Of a stretch of 49,566 nucleotides of DNA, positions 7,739-17,197 are shown piece by piece. The stretch comes from Kiritimatiellia bacterium (lineage in GTDB: Bacteria; Verrucomicrobiota; Kiritimatiellia; RFP12; UBA1067). The position numbers and the translations under genes are program-made. The notes below the pieces were generated by a model. That model worked only from the letters and a program-made list of their open reading frames with translations, searched no databases and had not been told where the DNA came from. Location: contig JAFXTB010000176.1 in NCBI GenBank assembly GCA_017525225.1, positions 1-49,566 on the forward strand, written 5' to 3'. The first letter of the stretch is position 1; every line of letters begins with the position of its first letter.

Positions 7739-7890
7739 CGGGCAAAGCCCTTTAAATCGGGCAAAGCCCTTTAAATCGGCCTTCGGCCTTTAAAGATTTA
7801 AAGCCGCGAAGCGGCGATTTAAAGCAGAGCGATTTAAAGCAGAGCGATTTAAAGCGGAGCGATTTAAAGCGGAGCGATTTAAGGCAAAGC
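7739..7890. repeat. Composite intergenic array of GC mini-hairpins joined by TTTAAA spacers
   Basis: TTTAAA-containing words alternate with short GC-rich inverted repeats. GGGCAAAGCCC occurs at 7740-7750 and 7759-7769, GGCCTTCGGCC at 7778-7788 and GCCGCGAAGCGGC at 7803-7815. Five 15-bp units follow (7816-7890) of the form GATTTAAAGCrrAGC, where the spacer word is GCAGAGC, GCGGAGC or GCAAAGC. It fills most of the gap between cpaB and the secretin gene and ends before the secretin ribosome-binding site. No protein on either strand is credible: one minus-strand frame merely repeats Ser-Ala-Leu-Asn-Arg because the unit length is a multiple of three. Confidence 0.85.
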
Positions 7891-7913
7891 GATAAAGTGA
7901 AAGGAAAACGGAG

Positions 7914-9518
7914 ATGAGAAAATTGACATTGTTGGCGGCGATTCTGGCGGCGCTTGCCGCGGATGCCGTGGTGGTGCGCAAGCTGCCGAGCTTGATGGTC
8001 GTCGAGAGCGAGACCATGGCGACGGACGCGATGAAGGCGACGTCCGTGAGAAGTTCCAACCCGGCCGTGTTCGGCGCCGCGCTGCGCGAGACGGGCGAGG
8101 CTGTGCTGACGGGGTCGCGTCTCGGCGAGGCGGTGCTGTCGTACGTGGACGCGAGAGGCGTGTTCGCTTCGCGGCCCGTGATGGTGGTGCCGGCCTACTG
8201 GGACGTTCTCAGGGGGATGTTCTCCGAGGATCCCGAGGTCACGATCTCGATCGTCGGCGACAAGGTGGTGGTGGGCGGATCCACGGCGAACGTGGATACG
8301 CTCCGCCGCGTCGATGCGGTGAAGAAGCTCGACGCCACGCGGATCATCACGCAGGTGACGTATTCAACCGCGCAGATAGGCGAGCTGGTAAAGGACTTCC
8401 TCCTGCGATCCAACATCACGAACATCGGCGTGAACGTGGTGGGCCACGAGGTGTGCCTCTCGGGCCGGATGTACGACGCGCAGTCCATCGAGCAGCTTCA
8501 GAAGCGCGTGGGAGGGTTCGTGAAGGACTTCCCCGGCATCACGGTGAACGTCGACGGACTGAAGATCTACAAGCAGAAGATACTCATCAACATCGAGTTC
8601 GTGGCCTACAACGACAACCTCTCGCGCAATCTGGGGTTTGAAGGCCCCGACTCCATCACGGCCGGCGCCGACTGGAAGTTCGGATACACGCACCAGAAGA
8701 CGACGGGTGGCGGACGCAGCGGGAACACCACCACGACCTACAAGAACGAGCGCTCGGGCACCAGGGGGTACGAAACCACGCAGAACACCGAGACGGATTC
8801 GAGCGGCAACACGAAGAACACGGGCACGACGTCCCAGACCCCGACCGACAGCGAGAACAACACGGGAACGTTCACGCGCGACATCTCGAACACCCTCACG
8901 AGCGACAAGAACTGGTCGCACAACTGGAGCGGGGGCGCGAACGCGAGCGTCGAGGGGGTGCAGGCGACGATCAACCTGCTCAAGCGCAACGGCGCGGCCA
9001 AGTCGCTCTACTCCACGACGCTCTCCACGCAGTCGGGCATCGAGGCCGAGTTCCAGAGCGGCGGCACGTTCAACAGGATGACGACCCCCGGCGCGCAGTC
9101 GAACGGCGAGATGGTGTCCATAGAATACGGCTACATCATCAAGGCCACCCCGCTCATCATCGATGCCAACACGATCAACCTCGACTTCAACCTCGACAAC
9201 AAGGAGCCACTCGACAACGCGGGCGAGCACATCACGCGTTACCAGACGAAGTCCAAGTACCTCATACGTCCCGGCGAGTCGATCGCCATCTCCGGGTACA
9301 AGCACAACAGCGAGAGCGAGGAGAAGAAGGGCACGCCGTGGCTCTCCAAGATCCCATGGATAGGGGAGTATCTCTTCGGCAACACCCAGAACACGATGGA
9401 GATGAACGACATGCTGCTCGTGGTGACCGTCAACTGGTCGGTCGAGGGCGATTCTGATGCCGACGTCGCGCGGCTGAAGGAGCTTAAGGAGCGCAAGGTG
9501 GAAGTGGAGATGCCGTAG
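7914..9518 (+). CDS. cpaC: Tad pilus secretin (CpaC/RcpA)
   Basis: This 534-residue outer-membrane secretin would form the pore through which the Flp pilus leaves the cell. A signal peptide covers about residues 1-18. The pilus-specific N domain and BON-like repeats span about 60-215. The secretin core begins near 220 (IYKQKILINIEFVAY) and ends with the hallmark GTPWLSKIPWIGEYLF (473-488) and MLLVVTV (500-506). Residues about 260-345 form a low-complexity insert rich in Thr, Ser, Asn and Gly inside the core. The final TP of most secretins is replaced by VNW, and about 30 charged residues follow. AAAGGA and GGAG precede the ATG. Confidence 0.85.
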   Translation: MRKLTLLAAILAALAADAVVVRKLPSLMVVESETMATDAMKATSVRSSNPAVFGAALRETGEAVLTGSRLGEAVLSYVDARGVFASRPVMVVPAYWDVLRGMFSEDPEVTISIVGDKVVVGGSTANVDTLRRVDAVKKLDATRIITQVTYSTAQIGELVKDFLLRSNITNIGVNVVGHEVCLSGRMYDAQSIEQLQKRVGGFVKDFPGITVNVDGLKIYKQKILINIEFVAYNDNLSRNLGFEGPDSITAGADWKFGYTHQKTTGGGRSGNTTTTYKNERSGTRGYETTQNTETDSSGNTKNTGTTSQTPTDSENNTGTFTRDISNTLTSDKNWSHNWSGGANASVEGVQATINLLKRNGAAKSLYSTTLSTQSGIEAEFQSGGTFNRMTTPGAQSNGEMVSIEYGYIIKATPLIIDANTINLDFNLDNKEPLDNAGEHITRYQTKSKYLIRPGESIAISGYKHNSESEEKKGTPWLSKIPWIGEYLFGNTQNTMEMNDMLLVVTVNWSVEGDSDADVARLKELKERKVEVEMP

Positions 9519-9532
9519 ACGGAGGCGCAGCG

Positions 9533-11158
<1,626 letters not shown>

Positions 11159-11162
11159 GAAC

Positions 11163-11894
11163 ATGCCGGTTGATCTGATAGTCGCGTTCGTCGCGATAGC
11201 CATCCTGTCCATACTGGCGGGCGTGGCGGTGAACGGGCTTCTGAAAGCCTCGCGGGACGATGTCGCGTCCGGCGACGACGTGATGGCGCGCGCCGCGCAC
11301 GTGGGCGACAGCCGGATGCCCGAGTTCATCGCCGCAAGGATGCGCGCGCGCCGCGCCATGAAGGTGCGCGCCGAACTGCCGGACGCGCTGGACATGGTCT
11401 CCAACTCGCTCTCCGCCGGCCTGACGCTGCCGCAGGCGCTCCTGAGGAACATCGACCACTTCCCGCCGCTCGTCGCGGAGGAGTTCGCGCGGATACTCTA
11501 CGACACGCGCCTCGGCTACTCCATCGGCGGCGCCTTCGACAACTTCGGCAGCCGCCTGCCCATAGCGGACGTGCAGATGGTGGTGATAGCCTCCAAGATC
11601 GGCGTCGCCCACGGCGGCAACCTGGCGGAGAGCTACCGCATGCTCTCTACCCTGCTGAGGGACAACATGGCCTTCGAGGACGAGCTGAGGGCGATGACCA
11701 CGGAAGGGCGCATGCAGGCCCTGGTCATGAGCCTGCTGCCGCTGGTGATGATCGTGCTGCTGGGCCTCGTGAAGCGCGACCTCGTGTCGCCGCTGTTCAC
11801 CACGATCGCGGGATTGTGCACTCTCGCGGTTCTGCTGACGATGCAGGGCCTCGCATATCTCTGGATACGGAAGATCGTGGACATAAAGGTGTGA
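11163..11894 (+). CDS. tadB: Tad inner-membrane platform protein TadB
   Basis: This 243-residue protein has an N-terminal membrane helix (about residues 4-22) and the T2SSF/GspF-like platform domain, including the diagnostic ELPDALDMVSNSLSAGLTLPQAL segment (about 75-97). Two C-terminal membrane helices follow. TadB and TadC form the inner-membrane platform that couples the TadA ATPase to pilin polymerisation. The ATG follows the tadA stop closely with AGGA just upstream. The same frame is open further upstream inside tadA, but there the sequence is a basic nonsense shadow, so I start at MPVDLIV. It is shorter than many TadB proteins because little sequence precedes the platform domain. Confidence 0.86.
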   Translation: MPVDLIVAFVAIAILSILAGVAVNGLLKASRDDVASGDDVMARAAHVGDSRMPEFIAARMRARRAMKVRAELPDALDMVSNSLSAGLTLPQALLRNIDHFPPLVAEEFARILYDTRLGYSIGGAFDNFGSRLPIADVQMVVIASKIGVAHGGNLAESYRMLSTLLRDNMAFEDELRAMTTEGRMQALVMSLLPLVMIVLLGLVKRDLVSPLFTTIAGLCTLAVLLTMQGLAYLWIRKIVDIKV

Positions 11895-11898
11895 CGCA

Positions 11899-12792
11899 AT
11901 GAAGATCGACATTCTCATAGCAATCGCCTGTTCGGCCATAGCCGCGATGATGCTCGCGTTCATCATCGTCAGGGGGCTGCTGCGCTCCACCTCCGCCGAC
12001 TCCTCCGGGGACAGGAAGGCGGGCGGCTCCTCGCTGCGGTCCATCCTGGCGCCGATCGCGCTCTTCGTGGAGCACCGGCGCGGGATGGATCCCGAGCTCA
12101 ACCGCACGCTCGAGCGCCTCGAGAAGCTGGTGGTGCAGTCCGGCGGCAGGTTCCTGGAAGGCGCCACCGCCGCCGAGATATTCGCCGCGAGGTTCGTCCT
12201 GCCGATCGTGGCGCTCGCGGTCATAGTGCCGCTGGGCCTGATGCTGAAGCTTTCCGGCGGCCTGGTGCTCGTCGGCGCGGCGTTCTTCGCGGTGCTGCTC
12301 TACGCCTATCCCGAGAACGGCCTCAAGTCGGCGGCGGCCGAGCGCACGCGCCAGTTCACGCGCGACCTCCCCGGCTCGCTGGACGTGATGCGGCTCGTCG
12401 CGCAGTCCGGCGGCGACCTTCTCTCCGCGATACGTTCCGTCATTGAGGTGACGCCCAAGGGACCCGTGCGCGACGAGCTGTCGCGCGTGGTGGCCGAGAC
12501 CACCATCGGCACATCGCTCGTGGCGGCGCTCAACAATGTGGCCGAGCGGGTGGGGACGAACGAGGCCAACGCCGTGTTCTCCACGCTCGCGCAGTCGCTG
12601 GAGATGGGTACGTCCGTGGCGGAGAACCTCCAGAGCGCGGCGCAGCTCATCCGCCACGCCGCCCGCGTCAGGGCCCAGGCCCAGGCGCAGAAGGCCGTGG
12701 TGAACATGTCGTTCCCGCTGCTGCTGCTGATCCTTCCGGGGATTTTCATAGTTCTGTTCGCCCCGCTCGTCATACAATTCTTCAATAGGTGA
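11899..12792 (+). CDS. tadC: Tad inner-membrane platform protein TadC
   Basis: This 297-residue partner of TadB has an N-terminal membrane helix, a pair of helices around residues 100-125, a T2SSF domain (TRQFTRDLPGSLDVMRLVAQSGGDL, with AQSLEMGTSVAENLQSAA further on) and a final membrane helix (LLLLILPGIFIVLFAPLVIQFF). The order tadA-tadB-tadC is that of Tad loci generally. The start lies four bases after the tadB stop. The stop TGA overlaps a GTG of the next frame, which indicates the operon continues. Confidence 0.86.
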   Translation: MKIDILIAIACSAIAAMMLAFIIVRGLLRSTSADSSGDRKAGGSSLRSILAPIALFVEHRRGMDPELNRTLERLEKLVVQSGGRFLEGATAAEIFAARFVLPIVALAVIVPLGLMLKLSGGLVLVGAAFFAVLLYAYPENGLKSAAAERTRQFTRDLPGSLDVMRLVAQSGGDLLSAIRSVIEVTPKGPVRDELSRVVAETTIGTSLVAALNNVAERVGTNEANAVFSTLAQSLEMGTSVAENLQSAAQLIRHAARVRAQAQAQKAVVNMSFPLLLLILPGIFIVLFAPLVIQFFNR

Positions 12793-12797
12793 AAGTC

Positions 12798-13886
12798 ATG
12801 CAGAAGAACAGTTTCAAGCCCGTTCTGGTGCCATCCGTCTATTCGATGCGCGTGGTGCTGTGGTCGCTCGTGCTCGTGGCGCTCTTCGGCGCCCTGATGG
12901 GCGGGTACTGCGCCTGGGGTGCGCTGGTCAAGGCGCGCGAAAGGCTGGGCGAGCCGGTACAGAAGTCGGTGTCCACGCCGATGTTCACCGTAAGGCTGCC
13001 GCTCGGGTGGGAGGCGTACAGCACGAATGTGAACAAGCTTGCCGTGTTCCGCCAAAAGGGGCAGGACATCCCGATCATCTTCCTGCTTGCGGAAAGGGAT
13101 CCGGGATTCCCGTACCACGCCCTCGACATGAACCCGTCCATCCTCTTCCACCATGTGGAGGAGGACATCCTCGCGGAGCATCTCTCCGGCCTGCCGGACG
13201 AACTGCCCACGAAGGTGTACGGCACGGAGCTGCTGACGGTGCGTCCCGGGGTGGTCGCGGCGCGGATGCTCTTCGACGTCGGCATCTACGACGGCGAGGC
13301 GATGCTGTTCTATTCCGGCGACGTACGCTACGTGCTGTGGGCGCTATGGAAGGACGAGGACACCAGGATGGCCGCCGAGATACACAGGTTCTTCCGCCAC
13401 CTGTTCGAGGATTTCGACATCCCGGAGCTGCGAGAGTCCATCGACCGCCCCGTGGTGCATTCCGGCCGGTTCACGGCTGAGATCAACGCCGCCACGCACC
13501 TGAAGGTGGAACGCGAGATGGCCCTGTGGCGGCTCTTTGCCGCCCGTGCCGAGACGGAGCCGGGGACGGCGCTTCTGCCCGCCCTGCAGCACTACCGCGA
13601 GGCGCTGCGCCTGCTTTCGTCGATCAGACAGGAACGCATCGCCCTGGTCTCGGACGACTTCAAGCTCTACCAGCGCCTGCTTGAAAAGCGGCGCAAGGAC
13701 GTGGATGAATGGTTCGTGGTGCTGGACAAGGCCGTGGCGATGGGCGACTGGACGCGCGCGCGCCGCCAGGCGAAGTGGATAATGTCGCACGCCACGCTGA
13801 CGGGCGAGCGCGTCGACGTCCGCCGAGCCGCGGAGATCCTCGCCACCAAAATCCCGGCGGAGGACGCGGGGGGCACGAAGAAGTAG
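12798..13886 (+). CDS. Unknown single-pass membrane protein of the extended Tad operon
   Basis: I do not recognise this 362-residue protein. After a short cytoplasmic start, a strong membrane helix spans about residues 18-42 (VVLWSLVLVALFGALMGGYCAW). The remaining 320 residues should be periplasmic: a mixed domain to about residue 200 (TPMFTVRLPLGWEAYSTN, a fold often seen in stress- or surface-associated lipoprotein-like domains), then a helical region with many charged residues. The ATG at 12798 has AGGTGA five bases upstream. A GTG at 12789 overlapping the tadC stop is possible. Its place directly after tadC implies a pilus-related role. Confidence 0.55.
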   Translation: MQKNSFKPVLVPSVYSMRVVLWSLVLVALFGALMGGYCAWGALVKARERLGEPVQKSVSTPMFTVRLPLGWEAYSTNVNKLAVFRQKGQDIPIIFLLAERDPGFPYHALDMNPSILFHHVEEDILAEHLSGLPDELPTKVYGTELLTVRPGVVAARMLFDVGIYDGEAMLFYSGDVRYVLWALWKDEDTRMAAEIHRFFRHLFEDFDIPELRESIDRPVVHSGRFTAEINAATHLKVEREMALWRLFAARAETEPGTALLPALQHYREALRLLSSIRQERIALVSDDFKLYQRLLEKRRKDVDEWFVVLDKAVAMGDWTRARRQAKWIMSHATLTGERVDVRRAAEILATKIPAEDAGGTKK

Positions 13887-13912
13887 CCGCAAAGGAAAGG
13901 TCATCGCAGACC

Positions 13913-15715
13913 ATGGAAAAACTCAGGATATTCTCCGCAGACGGAGACACGGTGCTGGAACGCGACCTCACGGAGGTCGCAAAGCCCCTGATGCTGCTCG
14001 CCGGCGAAAAGCCGCAGCTGGTGGAGACGGTGCCTTCAGGCGCGGAGGTGCTGGGCGCCCTCGTCAGGGACGAGGACGGCTGGACGCTCGCCTCGGCGAA
14101 GGACGATATGCCCGTATCGTCTGGCCCCAAGACGGGCACCGATTTCCATCTCACCGCAGGCATCGCGTGCGCCCTCGGGCCGTGGGTGTTCCGGATCGAG
14201 CGCGAAGGCGCGACCACGGGCACCGTGCTGCTCTGGCGCGTGGGCTCCAGCGCGATCGCGGCCGACCCGCTGATCCAGGGCAGGAACCAGGTGGCCTCGG
14301 CCAAGGATGGCGCGTACGCGATCAACCCCGCCGTCTCGGGCGCCGAGCTGTGCTCGATCTTCCCGACTGCCGACGGCGTGGACGTGGTCGCCGCCAACGA
14401 TGCGCAGCGGCTCTCTGTGCCGTTCGCCACGCTTTTCGCGGTGGGGGCGTTCCAGGGCATGGCGCTCCGCGCGGCGGACGCTACGGCCGCCGTGAAGAGC
14501 GGCCACCCCTTCGGCTGGCCTGCCCGCCGGACGCGCCAGGGCCTGATGGCGATGCTGCTGCTGGCGGCGCTCATCGGCCTCGGCGCACTCGCGCTGGTGA
14601 AGGAGAAGAATATCGTGGACGCGGCGATCGCCTCGAAGATCGGCCCCGTGCTGGTCGATCGCACGCTCGCCGGGGCCGACGCGGTCAACACGGACGAGGA
14701 CGCCCTCGTCTACCAGAATTCCTTCTACCGCTCCCTGCCGCTCATCCTCAAGGCCGAGCGCTCGCCCATCACGCGCGACCTCATCCAGCGCGGCCGGCAG
14801 ATATCCGGGCATGTGGGCGGCGCCAAGGCGGCCGAGAACGAGGCGGCCATAAAGGACATAATCCGGTTCCTGAAGGCGCTGGACGAGATACAGGCCGCCG
14901 CGCAGAGGGGCGACTGGCCCGCGTTGAAGGATACGCTCGCCACCGCCGACAAGGCCATGTTCACCCGATGCGATGCCGACAAGTTCTACAATGATGCGCA
15001 GGTGATCGTGGACTTCGTGACTGTCGCCCTGCCGAAGTTCTTCGTCTCTGCGGTGGAAGTCGGCGCGGGCGGGTTCTCGGATGCCGAAAAGCGCATGAGA
15101 TCCTTCTTCGAAAGCCTGAAGGACAACGTGTTCATGTCCGGCGAGATAGTCCGCCGTGAACGCGACAGCGCCCAGATGCGCTGGCGGGCCCTGGCCGGCT
15201 ACGTGCCGATACGCGAGAAGTTCCTCGCCGGCTCGGACGAGACGGGGCTCGGCGCAGCCCTGCAGGATGCCTGGGCGAACCTCGTGGACGCGTTCGACCC
15301 CGAGGACGAGACGTTCGCCCCGATGATCAAGCATGAGCGCGAACGGCTCGTGGAGGCGATACTCAAGCGCGTGGACACGGCGGATTCGCTGGAGCTCATC
15401 CGCCTGTGCGCGCTCGGCGAGGCGGTGGGCGTGGACAATTCGCGCCTCGCGCAGTGGCGCACCCGTGCCGCCGCCACGCGCAAGGAGCTTGCGCGCAAGT
15501 ACCGCGAGATGTATTCCGACTACCGCATGCGCTCGGCGGTCGCGCCCGATGCGCCGGATACGCTCGCCGTGCTCGACAAGATGATCGCGCTCGGGCTGGA
15601 GGACAACCATTTCCACCAGTGGGCCTTGCGCGAGAAGGTGCGCGTGCAGACCAAGAAGGACGAGTCGAAGAACGGCAAGGACGGCGGACAGAGCAAGAAA
15701 GAAGGTTCGAAATGA
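13913..15715 (+). CDS. Unknown membrane protein with beta-rich cytoplasmic N terminus
   Basis: This 600-residue protein has two beta-rich segments (about 1-100 and 105-200) that could be degenerate FHA-like domains, one membrane helix (about 215-235, LMAMLLLAALIGLGALALV) and a long helical C-terminal domain ending in a Lys-rich tail (KKDESKNGKDGGQSKKEGSK). The layout of FHA-like, membrane and extracytoplasmic domains resembles inner-membrane ring proteins of the YscD type, but sequence support is weak. The ATG has AAAGGAAAGG 12 bases upstream; the same frame is open further upstream only as a shadow of the previous gene. The stop is in an ATGA overlap with the next gene. It may pair with the FHA-like TadA. 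Confidence 0.55.
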   Translation: MEKLRIFSADGDTVLERDLTEVAKPLMLLAGEKPQLVETVPSGAEVLGALVRDEDGWTLASAKDDMPVSSGPKTGTDFHLTAGIACALGPWVFRIEREGATTGTVLLWRVGSSAIAADPLIQGRNQVASAKDGAYAINPAVSGAELCSIFPTADGVDVVAANDAQRLSVPFATLFAVGAFQGMALRAADATAAVKSGHPFGWPARRTRQGLMAMLLLAALIGLGALALVKEKNIVDAAIASKIGPVLVDRTLAGADAVNTDEDALVYQNSFYRSLPLILKAERSPITRDLIQRGRQISGHVGGAKAAENEAAIKDIIRFLKALDEIQAAAQRGDWPALKDTLATADKAMFTRCDADKFYNDAQVIVDFVTVALPKFFVSAVEVGAGGFSDAEKRMRSFFESLKDNVFMSGEIVRRERDSAQMRWRALAGYVPIREKFLAGSDETGLGAALQDAWANLVDAFDPEDETFAPMIKHERERLVEAILKRVDTADSLELIRLCALGEAVGVDNSRLAQWRTRAAATRKELARKYREMYSDYRMRSAVAPDAPDTLAVLDKMIALGLEDNHFHQWALREKVRVQTKKDESKNGKDGGQSKKEGSK

Positions 15716-16656
15716 TCAAGAAGATCAACACGCTACTGGTCGTGGCGTTCGTCGCCATGCTGGCCCTGAAGGGGGTCAAGGTGCTCAAGGACTCCCGCGC
15801 GGCGGCCGCGCAGTCGCATAAGGCCGCGACCTCCGAGCGACAGGACGCCTCCCAGCTCGCCCCGTGCGTCTGCTACGGGTACTGGGCCGGGTATTCCATA
15901 GAGAATCCGATATCGAACAGGAATGGCGTCCTGCTGGACATGATGCGCGCCATATTCCCCAATGCCACCTTCCGGAACGTCCATGGCAACGTGGACGAGT
16001 TCGCGAAGATACTGCGCGAGGATCCCAAGGCGGTGGTGGTGGGATTCGGCGAACATCCATCGTTGAAGGGCATGAAGATGGCGCCAACCCCGCTGATGCA
16101 TTGTCCGCTCGTGCTGATGACGCTCCGCACGAATCCATGGCGATACAAGGGGCCGACGTCGCTCGACGGGCTGAGGATAGTCGCCAACGAGGCGTTCCTC
16201 GACTACAAGGTCATCAGGGATCTGCGCGACCGGATCGGAAACGACAAGAAGCGCCTGCGCTTCCTGCCGTCGTCCATCACAAAGGTCGAGCTGGCCGAAC
16301 TCGTGGAGAAGGGCGAAGCGGACGCATTCGTGATGGCCGGGATGAAGAACGACCAGGGCGAGCTCCTGGACGGATTTACGTCCATACAGCTAATCAGGGA
16401 GTTCCGCAGATCCGAGGCGATCGGCAACGACGGCACTTTCCTGTACGTGTCCGGCGTGGACGCCGATCTCGCCAGGCGGACGATCGACGAATTCGAGAAG
16501 GGCATGAGGCGCATCGACGCAAGCGGCGAACTCCGCCGCATATTCGAATACTATGGCATATCGTACGAGCCACCCTCCCAACCTTCCCAACCCTCCCAAC
16601 CTTCACAACCTTCCCAACCCTCACAACCTTCCCAACCCTCTTCAGATGGTAAATGA
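15712..16656 (+). CDS. Periplasmic-binding-protein-like protein with Pro-Ser-Gln tail
   Basis: This 314-residue protein has a signal anchor (about residues 4-22) and then a fold consistent with family 3 solute-binding proteins: NGVLLDMMRAIFPNATF near the start of lobe 1, TSLDGLRIVAN at the lobe crossover, and ELVEKGEADAFVM and LARRTIDEFEKGMRRI later. The C terminus is a tandem (Pro-Ser-Gln)7 tail (16573-16638) ending SSDGK. It overlaps both neighbours by ATGA. No transporter genes are adjacent, so it is more likely a ligand sensor or structural partner of the pilus machine than an importer component. The family call is from sequence pattern only. Confidence 0.55.
   Translation: MIKKINTLLVVAFVAMLALKGVKVLKDSRAAAAQSHKAATSERQDASQLAPCVCYGYWAGYSIENPISNRNGVLLDMMRAIFPNATFRNVHGNVDEFAKILREDPKAVVVGFGEHPSLKGMKMAPTPLMHCPLVLMTLRTNPWRYKGPTSLDGLRIVANEAFLDYKVIRDLRDRIGNDKKRLRFLPSSITKVELAELVEKGEADAFVMAGMKNDQGELLDGFTSIQLIREFRRSEAIGNDGTFLYVSGVDADLARRTIDEFEKGMRRIDASGELRRIFEYYGISYEPPSQPSQPSQPSQPSQPSQPSQPSSDGK
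16573..16638 (+). repeat. 9-bp tandem repeat encoding Pro-Ser-Gln
   Basis: Seven imperfect 9-bp copies of TCC CAA CCY encode Ser-Gln-Pro at the C terminus of the binding-protein-like gene. The third base of the Pro and Ser codons varies (CCT/CCC, TCC/TCA), so the array has diverged at silent sites while keeping the peptide. A 9-bp unit allows copy-number change without a frameshift. Confidence 0.9.
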
Positions 16657-17183
16657 AAATGGCGGAACAGGAGGATCTATTTGCGGCAATGCTGGGGTCG
16701 GAACGGCCGCCAGTGGAGCGAATGTCTCCGAGGTCGCGCCCGAATGCCGATGACGACCGTGTATCGGATGCGCTTGAGATCCAGAAGCTTGTCGTAGAGG
16801 AGATGGCGGCCGACAAGGCTGCGCTGGAGGTCGAGAAGGCCGAGCTGGTATCCGCCAAGGCCGAGTTGGAGACCGCCAAGGCTGAGTTGGAGACCGCCAA
16901 GGCCGCGCTCGAATCCGCGAACGCGTCGCTGGCGGCGGAAAACGCCTCTCTGGCGGCGGAGAAGGCCGCTCTTTCTTCCGCTAACGCGTCGCTGGCGGCG
17001 GAGAAGGCCGCGCTGGAGACCGAGCGGGGTGAACTCCAGAAGCGCGTCGGCGAACTTGAGCAGGATGCGGCCAGGCTTGCCGCCGAGAACGGCGAGCTTG
17101 AGGAGAAGCTGGCGCGGATGGGACGGTCGCTCGCGGCTGCCCGCCGCGCGGCCGCCGGGAAAGTGCTGGAGTCACGGCATTGA
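16653..17183 (+). CDS. Coiled-coil protein closing the Tad operon
   Basis: This 176-residue protein has about 50 residues of Pro/Arg/Asp-rich N terminus, then an uninterrupted heptad region (about 45-165) built from near-identical Ala/Leu/Glu/Lys units such as AELETAK and SLAAEKAAL. The DNA shows matching 21-bp repeats near 16861-16902. No membrane segment or signal peptide is visible, so it is probably a cytoplasmic rod or scaffold. It starts in an ATGA overlap with the previous gene (a second ATG lies six bases on). It is the last gene coupled to the pilus operon, as the next gene encodes a secreted protein with a different style. Function unknown. Confidence 0.6.
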   Translation: MKMAEQEDLFAAMLGSERPPVERMSPRSRPNADDDRVSDALEIQKLVVEEMAADKAALEVEKAELVSAKAELETAKAELETAKAALESANASLAAENASLAAEKAALSSANASLAAEKAALETERGELQKRVGELEQDAARLAAENGELEEKLARMGRSLAAARRAAAGKVLESRH

Positions 17184-17197
17184 CGTGATTATAAATC

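Noticed and set aside
7739-7890. CRISPR array
   Set aside because: The repeat unit is 15-19 bp, there are no unique spacers and no cas genes nearby.
16573-16638. CRISPR or regulatory repeat
   Set aside because: The 9-bp units are in frame and encode a maintained Pro-Ser-Gln tail.
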